Below, in pieces: positions 1 to 10,645 of a stretch of DNA of 64,000 bases; position 1 is the first letter of the stretch; each line of letters begins with the position of its first letter. Location: the NCBI GenBank assembly GCA_944989445.1, contig CALYLW010000689.1, positions 412,261 to 476,260 on the forward strand, written 5' to 3'. Under the pieces are notes generated by a model that saw nothing but the letters and a program-made list of their open reading frames with translations, was not told where the DNA came from and did no database searches. The DNA comes from Ampullaceana balthica (lineage: Eukaryota; Mollusca; Gastropoda; Lymnaeidae). A program made the translations under genes and the position numbers.

Positions 1-1295
1 GTTATTTTGACACGAGTTGGGAGACTGGTATAGCCATGAGGGAAATACCGACTAGGCTTGAGTTAGTACACATAAGCCTGTATAATGGGAAACCAGGGTC
101 GTGTTTTGTTTAGGATTGGGGACAAACGGAATATCCCACCCTCAAATACAATGACAATGGCTATGATTTTTTTTTCTCAATGTGAGGAGATTTTTTTTTG
201 CCTGTGTACATGACTATGATTCTTTTTCAAGATGATGTGTTTTTTTTTGTTGATAACTATGATAAGAGATAATAAGGTGTTTTTGTTAGAACTTGCGGGG
301 TCCAGGTGACCTCGTGTCATTTTTTTTATAACATGTATTGATGTGTCCTGGGTACCAGTACTATACTGGGTATTGATGACGTATTTTGAGTGTCATGGCC
401 ATTGGGGTAATGATATAAGAAATGTTTCGCCCTGGAGATATCAGGACATTCTTGATTTTAAGGATATGTATTGTTGATATGTCCTGCTGAAAATAATGTT
501 GGTGATTTTGATGATGAAATGAATTGTATTAATGAATTATGAATATGCTTTAAGTTTTTTTTGATGAGTATCATATTATGTGTATGATGATACGGATAAA
601 AGGGGTCCCGCTGTGGGGACGTGATATGATGATGAAGATGCTTTGAGAATTTTTGTGATGATATTATGATGAATTATGTTGATTACGACTACTATATGCA
701 CATGATTGTTATATAATTGATTGTAATGGGTTAAATACAATCAGGCTGAAATGTTTATAGTTTGGATAAGTAGTTATCCCTATAACATTATCTCATGCTG
801 GAGCTAATCCTGGAATAAATATCTTAAGGCATTTATATGAGGAACCAGTAGAGTCAGTTGGTAAATATAAAACAATCTAGCGTAAAAATGGTCAATTGTT
901 GGGTAATGAATATGTTGTAGTGCTATGACCAGGAGGATGTCGAAGGTTGTTCTATGAGATTAAAGATAATGATAACGTACGAGTAGTAGGTTGGTGAAGT
1001 CAGACCTGTATGGCATGGGAGATAGGCTCCCTCTGTTATATAATTAACTACGTCCTGTGCGGCAGGAGTGATGGGCAGTTTTTGTTTATCAATTAACCAA
1101 GTTCCTGTGTGGCAGGAGCGATGGGCTGTATTTATATACATAGATTTAGAATTGTGCCTATGGAGGGATAAGAGAGCTTAATAACACAGGTGTTATTAAA
1201 AGTAATTAAGTGAACAGTGACTGTTCCGTTTAGGTCCCGTGATGTGGACAGAGCTAGTTGTAATTAATGACATATTTAACATGTTTTTGTGTGGG

Positions 1296-2112
1296 GCTGT
1301 AACAGTCCAATTTTTAAAGATTACTTTAGAATATTATGTAAAGATGTAACCATGATATGTATTGATGACAATGTGCCCACGATATGGGTGAGCACGATGA
1401 ATTATGGGGACTGTTATAAATTTTCGTGATTTCAGGATGTGTTGTGAGTGGGGTGTGAAAGGACAGTGATTCCATACCCTGGCTTTTGGTGTTTTTTTTG
1501 GGTTTATGGATGTTGTAAATAGAAGATTCTACACGGTAGTAGAATCTAAGGGAAGAGGGGGGACATGTCAGGGGTATGAGAATCACTGTGAGTGAATGGT
1601 TGTTGACGGGTATGAACGCATATCACGGGAATAAGGTCTAGTGATGTCTGAGTGAACTTCTGGTCACACGGGGTGTGACGCCAGGGTCAGTTGAGACCAG
1701 TTTGGGGGGTTTTATAAGGGACGAGTTGAGGAGAGTTATTGGAGAGTTGTGTAGTTCGCACAGTGTTGTGCGGTCAGACCGGTCAGGGCAGACCGGGGAG
1801 CTGCAGGGTTGCAGTAACACAGAGAGCTGAGGTTTAATGTCGCCCAGAAGCGGTTAGGTTCGGACCGAGGGGACTTAAACGCTTTGTGTATTTACGTAGA
1901 GCTGTAAGAGGACTTGAGCATGGGCCCAGGATGGTCGAGTCGGACCGAGGGCATGCTCGAATATTAAGCCATTTGTAGATAGATGTATTTGATGTCTAGG
2001 CGGAACCGCCAGTTTATACAATTGTACATAGCAGAATAAACAGTGATTTGTACCCGAAATCTTGTGTCATCTCTTGTGTGTATGCAGCGGAGAGCAAGCA
2101 ATAATCCAACAA
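1296..2112 (+). mobile_element. Possible LTR of a Gypsy-type retrotransposon
   Basis: The segment begins TGTAACAGTCC after a G-rich stretch (GTGTGGGGC) that could be a polypurine tract. It contains an AATAAA near 2036 and ends in TG-rich sequence near ATCCAACA, so it has TG...CA ends. No second LTR, primer-binding site or pol ORF is visible, and bases 1-1295 contain no recognisable coding sequence (two diverged copies of a 50-bp unit sit near 1050-1130). It lies in the last visible PPOX intron. The boundaries are a guess and a solo LTR or unrelated repeat is possible. Confidence 0.3.
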
Positions 2113-2247
2113 CGAATGAGACCTTAACAAAGGTCACATTTTTTTTTGTGAAGTCACATGTTCACCTTTGATCCCATTATTAAATGTGTAAGCCATTCAC
2201 ATAATTGACAAGGTTCCGGTCTGTTTTTAAAATGTGTTCATTCCTAC

Positions 2248-2366
2248 CTTGACTGGTAAAACATCATCCTTGTACTCAAGGTTAACAACCACAACATTAA
2301 CAGATGGCAGGGCGGACAGGTCATCTCTCAGTTCTTTCATGGATGTTGGAAGAATGGCAGCCAAGT
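2248..2366 (-). CDS. PPOX: PPOX exon 8 (last in window)
   Basis: 119 nt; acceptor ATTTCAG, donor AAG|GTAGGA. Encodes LAAILPTSMKELRDDL and VNVVVVNLEYKDDVLPVK, like the family's VAVVNLQY segment. The next exon is not found between 1 and 2247. Confidence 0.85.
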
Positions 2367-5300
2367 CTGAAATTGTCATTTATTTATGCCCTTGATTTTC
2401 AAATCTATTAAAATAAAATAAAACACATCGATTTGTTCACCACTTCATGTCCTGAATATAAAAAAACATTTAAAAAAAAAGATCAGTTTGTTCCTATTTG
2501 TTTTCACTGACACAATCTCAACAACAAAATAAATCTGTTTCCTGCTGTCTATCTAAAATAATGGGGGTGAGACTGCAACCAGGCTTTTAAATTAGTAAAT
2601 GTATAACATATAAACAGGGTATTAGTTATCCTAACAAAGGCTAACTAATACCCTGTTTATATGTTATACATTTACTGTCTATATAAAATAAGTTTGAATG
2701 CCAAGAAATGAATAAAACCAAAGTGTCCCTGACCTTTGCTATAAATGGCAGACACCACAAGGTCAGCTTCTATGGCATCTGACACTGAAATGACCTGCAA
2801 AAAAAAAGTGTAAGCAAAGAAACCAATTTAGCATATGAACCTTTTGTCGCTTTGATGTTTTGTTTGTCAAATTTTGCCTCTTCTTTTATGGTTTTTTTTG
2901 TGGTCAAATTTTGCCTCAAACTTGTTTCAGCCAAACATGACCATAAACAACAGACCATTTTCTATGTTGCAAAGTGATGATAAAATACATTAAGAATTAA
3001 TCAAAGATCAAATGAGAAAACCTGCCTACTATTTATTAAGAGAAATCTCCCATATTTCTAAGATTATTGCTATTGAATCATGTAATCAGCCAGGTAATGA
3101 CTTACTGTTGCTTTCCCGTTGGGGCTACTTTTGATGCTGGTCACCTTGGTGTTTGTTCTAATTTCTCCCCCTTTGGTGTTTCTGACAGCTTTTGCCATGG
3201 CATCGGTCAGCTGTTGGAGCCCATAAGTTAATGACCATGAGGCCCATTTATCTTCTTCTGCCCGCCTTGTTAAGCCAGACGTTGTAACTTTCGGACCTGA
3301 ATTGTTTAGGAAGACTGGTGACAGTGAGATAAGGTGTTTTGGGTGAAGTTAACTTAACACATTTATCCAACAACTGTGGAAGCATAGTGTTAGTGAAGTA
3401 ACATTATGAAAGCCCATTCAACAGTATGATCAAGCATTTCCACTGAAACTTGGTTCTTCCTATTTAAACTCATAGGTCAATTTTTAGGTAAATGCTGATG
3501 AAAGTGAATCACCCTTTGATCCAAAAATAGCCCCTGCAAGTAAGGAGCCATGTTTTTGTTCCATTTCGTGCAGGGGAGGTAAGCAAGCTGCTACACTCAA
3601 ATATCTGCAGTCTCCGGCGAAAATTCCACGGCACATGGCATCAATGGCAATGTCAGCAACCTTGGAGGGTAAACAGAAAAAAAACCACCCTTTTACCAAC
3701 ATCTTTTACAATTTGTTAAAAATCTTGAAAGGTATAAACATTTATTAGGGGACAGCCGAATATTCGGAATGCCGGATATCCGGACGAAATATCGCAATTT
3801 TCGCCACTATCCGGATTCGGCAAATACTTATGGCAGATCCGGATGGTATCCGGATATTAATGAAGTAAAGAACTTTTGAATTCAAATTAAATTAATTATT
3901 AAGACGTTTATAAACAAATATATAAAAAGTAAAAAACAATAACCAGAAATCCGTACATTTAACAAGAATGGATAGTGAGAGAGCATTCAGCACAGCGGGT
4001 AAGATACATAATGATACGCGTTCTCGTTTTTCGCCGAACAAACTTGGGATGTTATTGTTCTTGAAAAATAATTTGGTTATGACAAGTACTTTATTTTTCA
4101 AAACTTAACAATTGAAGAAACAAACTTCAAACTTAAAGGTAACAAGTATGTTACAACTTACTAGTAACTACTAATTAGTAACTATTTTATTTACTCATGT
4201 CATTTAATTATGTTCATTGTTATAGCTGATATATTAGTTTTATATTTTAAAAAATAATACTTTAATGCTAAAAAATAATTTTAATTTGTAATTATTAGTT
4301 TATACTATAACCTTTATAGTTAAACAGGAGCCTTGGAAACTGGGACAGGATGAGTGTTGGCTTTTGTTTTTAACTTCTTTGTCATTGACTAGTACGCTTA
4401 CAGTAGTCAATTATTCAATACTTTCAATTCAGTATTTACATTTAAAAATTTTACTTATATGATGTAAGTTATATCATTGTTCTAATTTTTTATTCTTTGT
4501 TTTTTTTTCTTCAATTGAACTTTTAATGACAGTAGCAATTGTGATTTTATTTGCGAACTTAGAAATAAAAATGTTGCTTGTCTCACGTGTTATATCTTAT
4601 TCCGCCATATAATTTTAAAACTCTAGTCACTAGTCTATTGTGAATATTATAATTATACAAAATAAGTTAAGTAAAAATTTAAGTTATACATTAAATTATT
4701 AATATAGAACAAAATTAAACAAATTAACAAGCGTTGATTTGAAATCATTCAAATCCATGCAAAATATAGTAAAACAATCAATTTCAGTACGAGAGGAAAA
4801 TATTAAGTTAAAAGGTTACAAGTATAGATATTACTTTACTACGTAAGATAACAAACTAAGTTAACTAACAAAATATTAAACATGAATCGTCTGAATAAAA
4901 GAACAGTTTTTATTATGGCTCTAGACCACGACTTCTTCTACACCACACTACACACTCAGTACAACAGTGTTCGCTTGGTACATACTACAAAGTTCATTGA
5001 ACTTCGTTCAAGTTCATTCATTCAATTCATTGTAAAATGTTTATCGTTGACGTTGACAGTGTAACAAACCGACATTTTAGATAGCAGCTACTATCCATTT
5101 GTTGGATAATAAATATTTTAAATACTAGATATAAAATAGTAAAGTACACTCTTTTAGCTCTTACACTTAAATGTGGAGATATCCGGATCCGGAAGCTGGA
5201 TTCGGCAAATATTAGGGCCAAACTATCCGGATCCGGCAAATATTAAAAAACCCCATCAGGCTGTTCCCTAAAATTTATCATTGTTTTTTTTAAAGAATAT

Positions 5301-6054
5301 CTGGAGCAATTCCTCTGTGTATTTATCAACATAAAAAATTAAGTAAAACTGTTTCATGAGGACTATCAACAATCTAAGCATTGATAAATTTATTGAAATG
5401 TTATTGTCCCTACACATTGTGTAATATAAACTACATGGTAACAGAGTTACGCCATGCAAGGAAACTAGGAAAGTGATTTATTAAATTAATAAATGAAAGT
5501 CTTGATCAAGTGAATTATGATTGTTGAGGATACAAAAGCTAAAAAAATTTAAAACTATGGTGTATTAACTGAATGTAATTTCTTTAAAAAATTGACCAAT
5601 TATTTGATATTTTAAAGGATAAGGTTTGTTATCCTTGAATTGTTAGCATATACGGTACATGTTCTGCTTCAACTTTACTCAAATCTATGCTTTCTCGTTT
5701 GAATTATAACTGCATGGAATGACAGCAGTGGCCCCATAAACAGCAGGCTAATACAATGATGTAGAAGCATCGTGGTCCATCAGGCAATAAGATATCTTGG
5801 GCCTGATAAAATTTTACCCTGGGCTTGATGTGCTGGACAGTATCAGGGGTGCCACTCACTGGGAACTGTGAACCCTGGAATCCCTTTTTAAAAATTTCTT
5901 GATTCCTGAAGCTTATTTTATACATTTTTCAAAACCCTGAAAATGTTAATGTAACAAAGTGCCATTGTAATTTTGATTTTCCAACCACTTAAATCCATAG
6001 TCCCCTATGTTTAAGAATTTCACATTCACAAAATTATTTTGAGAAACTTTATAT

Positions 6055-6131
<77 letters not shown>

Positions 6132-9100
6132 AAACTATATAATTTGCAATTGTCACGCAAGTCAGTCTGTCCTGACACTACTAATTTTAGAAAGCATGGA
6201 AAACCAAATTACTGCACCAATGCACCAAAAGGTGTGCAAATTAAAGATGAGCTGTAAATAATATTATATGACTCATTGATTTAGCTCGTATTTTCAATTT
6301 TAGAAAAGTGAACATTGTAAAAAGAGAATTAGATGGTGGTTAATTATAAAATAAAAAAATAAACGGGTCGCCGTAGGCGCCCTGCAACCCCTATTATAAA
6401 ATACTTTGTGTACATTTCAGAAAGTTTAATATTTCGTATTTATCAAACAAGGACAAGTTAGTTGGGCTTTTGAAAAAGGTCGGTGCCGTAGGCGCTCTTT
6501 AAAAAAGTGCATTTTTTATAAAATAAATAGATTTCAGCTAAAAACTTCCGTCATTTTTGACGGGTGTACGCTAGTATATATATAGACAATAAATACAATA
6601 CAAAAAAACGTGTCTATTTAGAGTATTTATAATATGGAATTCCCTTACGATAACTTACATTTGTATGCAATATTATTATTATATGATAATTATATAAATT
6701 ACAATTATTTTGAAATTTTTATTTTTTTATTTGAAGTCATTTTTATGGGCTTATTTTGTTCAGGCATTTTGAAATTACATCAATATATTTATTGTTCATC
6801 CAAACCCACATATCTGATGTAATCCATGACAAAATTAAATTATTTTTTTAGAAAACTGCGACGTGAAGCACAAAATTCCAAATCATACAGAGTGCGATCC
6901 ATTCAAAAGTTTCCATGTACATTTTCAATATGCGCATAATGTTGCGCGAACGTGCGACGACGAGATGCTTGCAAACGGAAGGGAGAGGAGAGGTCACAGT
7001 ATCCGTTCTATTTATAACGCGCCCGCATTCACTGAATAAGCTTTCGTAGGTTCCGACGTCTTCTAAACCCAGAAGCCAAATTTGAAAACTAAACTCACAA
7101 ATCCTGAGAATCCGGGTAAAGCGAAATAAAGACCTCTCGAATCCGGAAATATCAAAATAAAAAACCCGGGAATCCGGAAAATAAAAATTATTTAGCTTCA
7201 CGAATCCGGAATTCCATGATAAACCGGAAAAGTGGCACCCCTGGACAGTATCAATAAATATTGCACCATAAGACAATATCACTAGCTACTGTACCACTAA
7301 ACAGTCACTAAAAAGTAATACTAACTATTGTGTCACTAAAAAGTAATACTAACTATTGTGTCACTAAAAAGTAATACTAACTATTGTACCTCTTGACCTA
7401 ATCTCCTCCTAACAAAACTGTGTATTGTCTCATCTGGTTCCTTACTACGAAATCGAAAAGGTTCAGCAGCCAGTGAAGAAATCAAAGGTTTGGAAAATGG
7501 GGGCAATTTCCTGAATATACTCAATACACCTGAAATGTAACACATTCAAAATTTCAGAATTACAGAAAGAAATTAACTTCTGAGACATTTGAGATGGGGT
7601 GAAGAAAGTTAAGAGATACACAATTTGAACAAGATTAGTTTATGTTTAGGCTTGGAAATAAAATATGAAACTTAAGAGGACATTTTGGCAAGTTACCATC
7701 TTCAGCAGATAATACAAAACAAAAATAACCTCTTAATCGTCACTTAAGCTAAACATCCTATAAAGATGCTCTCTTTGTTTTCATCTTTTAAGACTAAACA
7801 AATCTGGTTTCATTAATTATGCATTGTATGTTATTTGCCATGAAGGAGCTGCCACTGGATTTTTAATCTTTTATTTCATTTTCAGGAATAGGTAGGTGAA
7901 GACAATTACATTACAAAAGCAACAACAACAAAAAATCAAATAATAATAATAATAAAAAATAATTTTAAAAAAATAATAAATAAACTATAAGCTAAATTTA
8001 CATAATATAATGTTGTAATAGTGAAAAAGCATTTACCGAAATAAACATTTTTTATAAGTCAAAAATAATAAAACAACTTCTTTATAAAACTATTAGAGAA
8101 TAACAAGTGTTGACTGAGAGTTACACTACATGTGCCCACATGAAGGCAGACTTCCTGGCATGTGGGTTTCTGGGAGTTTCAGAACTGATTTAATAGTGTC
8201 AGCCTAATCTAAAAGATCTCTAGCCAAATTTAAATTAGCAAAGGCAAACCAAGTTCAAACAAAATTATACTCACAGCTCCTTCACTGAGCTTGAAAACAA
8301 GCAACAAAATCATTTTATAATTTTTTTTAAGCATTAAGGAAACAATGTAAAAAAGAATTTGGCTTACTGCTTGGCAGCGCACACAGTTTTCCTTGGACAT
8401 ACAAGTATCTATTCTTTGCTGCAGCATCAGATCGAAAAATCGGCAAAACATATCTTGAAAGTCCCAACTCATCTGCCTGTTGTGTTTGTTATGAGATTCT
8501 TAGTTATTTTTTAGTTGTGAAATATTAGTTATATGGGTAAGTAAATGCTGCTATACTCTATGGCATATATTAAGAAAAAAAACTTATAAACCCTTCTTTT
8601 TTTTTAAATTTAGAGAACAGGAAAAATGGTATTTGATAGAAAATTATAGTTTTGTCAACAGCAATCAAACAATTTTGTTAGAAATTTGAAAATTTTCAAA
8701 AAATGTCTAAATTCGTTAACCATCACTACCTAGAGACCAAAGAAAGATTTTAAAATTAAATTTTAGATTCAAATATGGACATAATTTTTTCAATACAGAT
8801 TCTTTTTACCAGTTGCAGCGTGTTTCTGCCCTGCTCCCCAACTGGCCGTAAACTTCTTGGACCAAGTTCAAAAATTCCTCCGTCTGGATGAATGGTAGTG
8901 TTTACCCAGCCACCAACTCGGCTGGAACTCTCCAGCAATATAACCTTAACAAAACAGGCAAAGAAATGGTTAACAATGAAAAAGTATGATTTAAAACAAG
9001 TTATTTTAATTTAAAAGTATGTATAGTCCAAAAGTTTTATAAGAAAAAACTGAATAGAAACAAATACGTGTTAAAACATTTTTTTTAAAAAAAATGTCTT

Positions 9101-10645
9101 ATCATCATCAAGCTTATCAGACCTTAACAAAATCACTTCATAAAATAACCCCAATATTAATGATGTTGTATCAAATATTACTTTTTTATACTGCCTATCA
9201 TATTCAAGTATTGCTTTCTTTTCACCACAGTTGAAAGTAGATAAAAGGTTATTATATTAATTTTTAAATGTTTGACACACTGATCTTTTAAAAATATGAT
9301 TTTGTTTTATCAAAAACCATTTATCATTTGATTTCTTTAAACAAATGCATACATCAGCAGAAAAGTAAGAAACCATTTGTTAACAATTTCAAAAAAGTTA
9401 GTAGCATTCCTTTCTGACACCAAGCTATTTTGAGAAGATTTATACAACTTTCAGTGACATAAATCTCTTCATGATAGAATGGGGAGATTAAAAACATCTG
9501 GTTGGGCAAAAAATATGATGAACAGCCAGCTGTCAGACTTGACTTTAATAGAAACTAAAAGTTTTAATAGCCAATAGAAATGGGTTAATCTTGAAAAATC
9601 AAACATCAACAAGGTTTAGAAATTTAACTGAATTGTGGTAAAGTACTTTTTTCAGTGTAAAAACACAAATTTGATTAAAATTCAGTTTATGACATGAAAA
9701 TCTATATAGATATGACATGTTACACAAATAGTCCATGATTAGAAAAGAATCAAATTCAAAGGTGAGGCCTTTCATTTAATGTATCATTGGTCATTTACAG
9801 AATTTCTAAACAAAATATTTTTTTATATATTTTTTAATTTAAAATATTTTGACATAACAAAATTTGTTGACGCTTTGCAAAAATGTGTTTTCTCAACAAC
9901 AACAAAAAATGTAATCAATGAAGTACTAAAAGTAGCATCAGCTGGTGAGGATATAATACTACTGTGAGGATATAATACTACTGTGAGGATATAATACTAC
10001 TGTGAGGATATAATACTACTGTTTATGGATAGAACCAAGTTTTCAGTTGTAGCAGGATTCCTTGAATAAATTAATTTGATCTGTTCTTGTTAAACTGGTA
10101 CAAATCTTATTAAAATAACTATGTTAATGTTTAATTATAAATACATTTTAATAGTATTATCAAATTTAAAACATGCTTGTTGAATCAGTATAAACAATTT
10201 AAATGTTGCAGTGATATAAACCGTATGAAAAAAAACAAGAAAAGAAAACGGAGAGATTACTGTCATCTCATGACAGTTGGAATTAAATGCTAACAAAAGT
10301 GTCACTGAGTACAGATCGTAGCTATTTATTTAAAGTGGGATTCAAATCAATTATTTTAAGCCTCACTGCTGTTTTGAACGCATTCCTTTAGAGCAATAAA
10401 AGTAACAATGTGCTGCTATAGAATGGTTATATGAATATTAGCAAGTCAAATAAAATAATTGAGTGAGAGAGTTTTTAAAATGAAAGAACGTTTTTTTAAA
10501 TACAAAATTGGCCATTTAAATTTATTTTTTTTTAATCATAAATTTGCCTTCACTTACTTTAGTAAACTTTGGTAAAAAACTTCTGAATGTAAAATGCAGA
10601 AGCAAGCCCACTAACACCACCTCCAATAACGACGGCCGTAGCCAT
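2248..10645 (-). CDS. PPOX: Protoporphyrinogen oxidase (8 exons, C-terminus outside window)
   Basis: PPOX oxidises protoporphyrinogen IX to protoporphyrin IX, the penultimate step of haem synthesis, as an FAD flavoprotein of the inner mitochondrial membrane. Exons on the minus strand: 10645-10568, 8944-8810, 8467-8368, 7529-7390, 3660-3513, 3296-3106, 2794-2734, 2366-2248. These total 972 nt (324 codons), and the phases join correctly at each junction as modelled. The start ATG at 10645 is in a good context (CACCATGG). The N-terminus has the dinucleotide-binding motif VVIGGGVSGLASA, then LLESSSRVGGW and IFELGPRSLRP; later EPDETIHSF, AMCRGIFAGD and VVSAIY are typical of the family. Animal PPOX is about 480 residues, so roughly 150 C-terminal residues lie left of base 1. 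Introns are full of transposons but no exon is broken. Identification is from recall of the family, not a search. Confidence 0.93.
2561..2674 (+). mobile_element. Miniature fold-back derivative of a Penelope-like element
   Basis: A 35-bp tail (ATGGGGGTGAGACTGCAACC...) is followed by two near-perfect inverted arms of about 36 bp around a short loop. It is flanked by 16-bp direct repeats at 2545-2560 and 2675-2690 (CTGTCTATCTAAAATA with one mismatch), a target-site duplication. Tail and arms match the ends of the larger element at 29257-29879, which additionally carries an endonuclease ORF. It sits in PPOX intron 7. Confidence 0.75.
2734..2794 (-). CDS. PPOX: PPOX exon 7
   Basis: 61 nt; acceptor TTTTTGCAG, donor AAAG|GTCAGG. 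Reads VISVSDAIEADLVVSAIYSK, corresponding to the family's EADxVISAI strand. Confidence 0.85.
3106..3296 (-). CDS. PPOX: PPOX exon 6
   Basis: 191 nt from acceptor AATTCAG to donor ACA|GTAAGT. Encodes WASWSLTYGLQQLTDAMAKA, the segment equivalent to the SLRGGLEMLPQAL region of vertebrate PPOX. Confidence 0.86.
3513..3660 (-). CDS. PPOX: PPOX exon 5
   Basis: 148 nt, phase 0 to phase 1. Encodes VADIAIDAMCRGIFAGDCRY and then HEMEQKHGSLLAGAIFGSK, matching the family's CRGVFAG region. Acceptor CTCCAAG, donor AAAGG|GTGATT. Confidence 0.88.
3746..5270 (+). mobile_element. hAT transposon, internally deleted
   Basis: Terminal inverted repeats TAGGGGACAGCC and GGCTGTTCCCTA are flanked by 8-bp direct repeats (ACATTTAT and AAATTTAT, 7 of 8 equal), the hAT hallmark. 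The subterminal regions are full of ATCCGGAT-type motifs. A C-terminal piece of the transposase survives at about 3968-4090. It lies in PPOX intron 4 and has no full transposase, so it could only move with help. Confidence 0.82.
3968..4090 (+). pseudogene. hAT transposase C-terminal dimerisation domain remnant
   Basis: The plus strand reads MDSERAFSTAGKIHNDTRSR then FSPNKLGMLLFLKNNL. This corresponds to the SERxFSxAG...RxxLxPxxxxxLLFLxxN block of the hATC domain. The rest of the transposase is missing, so this is a relic inside the hAT element at 3746-5270. Confidence 0.7.
6039..6574 (+). mobile_element. Non-autonomous Helitron copy
   Basis: The 3' end has a 16-bp hairpin (CCGTCATTTTTGACGG, 6548-6563) followed by CTAG at 6571-6574 with T next, as in Helitron termini. 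The same terminus occurs in reverse at 51637-51664, where helicase coding remnants lie upstream. The segment 6130-6230 also matches the reverse of about 51775-51890. An (AT)n tract of about 70 bp occupies 6060-6130. The 5' end is not defined. Confidence 0.65.
6055..6129. repeat. (AT)n microsatellite
   Basis: Uninterrupted alternating AT in the Helitron copy. A similar tract occurs at the corresponding place in the reverse copy at 51898-51954. Confidence 0.97.
7305..7388. repeat. 28-bp tandem repeat, 3 copies
   Basis: Three copies of CACTAAAAAGTAATACTAAC... end exactly at the donor of PPOX exon 4 on the minus strand. Confidence 0.9.
7390..7529 (-). CDS. PPOX: PPOX exon 4
   Basis: 140 nt; acceptor TTTCAG, donor GAG|GTACAA. 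Contains LPPFSKPL and KEPDETIHSFVRRRLGQE, among the most conserved PPOX segments. Three 28-bp tandem repeats begin immediately after the donor. Confidence 0.9.
8368..8467 (-). CDS. PPOX: PPOX exon 3
   Basis: Reads LGLSRYVLPIFRSDAAAKNR then YLYVQGKLCALPS, which aligns with the family. A CAG lies at 8475-8473, but only the AG at 8469-8468 keeps the phase-0 join to exon 2, so the acceptor is uncertain by 5 nt. Donor AGCA|GTAAGC, phase 1. Confidence 0.82.
8810..8944 (-). CDS. PPOX: PPOX exon 2
   Basis: 45 codons in phase 0, from VILLESSSRVGGW to GRNTLQL. It holds the ESS..GGW and FELGPRS signatures of the FAD-binding half. Acceptor TTGTTAAG, donor CTG|GTAAAA. Confidence 0.9.
9944..10022. repeat. 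Short tandem repeat, 4 copies of about 19 bp
   Basis: Repeated GTGAGGATATAATACTACT in PPOX intron 1. The rest of this intron (8945-9943 and 10023-10567) shows only AT-rich sequence with no recognised element. Confidence 0.85.
10568..10645 (-). CDS. PPOX: PPOX exon 1
   Basis: Encodes 26 residues with the FAD-binding GxGxxG glycines (VVIGGGVSGLAS). The exon is ended at AAA|GTTTAC so that the next exon gives the family-like join ...FFTK-VILLES. A much stronger donor, GTAAGT, lies 10 nt further on but reading through to it meets an in-frame TAA. Confidence 0.85.

Larger units (their letters stand above)
5844..7243. mobile_element. hAT-type element with nested Helitron end
   Basis: Terminal repeats CAGGGGTGCCACT and AGTGGCACCCCTG are flanked by perfect 8-bp duplications GACAGTAT (5836-5843 and 7244-7251). 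The inner flanks share GAATCC-rich repeats. No transposase ORF was recognised; the minus-strand open frame at 6848-7282 crosses the element end and looks fortuitous. A Helitron 3' end is nested inside at about 6039-6574. Confidence 0.82.

Noticed and set aside
1..1295. Internal coding region of an LTR retrotransposon
   Set aside because: No reverse transcriptase, integrase or gag-like stretch could be read in any frame.
6848..7282. 144-codon minus-strand ORF as a gene
   Set aside because: It spans the end of a hAT element and its TSD, has no recognisable motif, and is interrupted relative to any splice model.
8230..8472. 80-codon ORF beginning MSWDFQDMF as a separate small protein
   Set aside because: It is a shifted frame of PPOX exon 3; the correct frame gives the PPOX segment ending YLYVQGKLCALPS.
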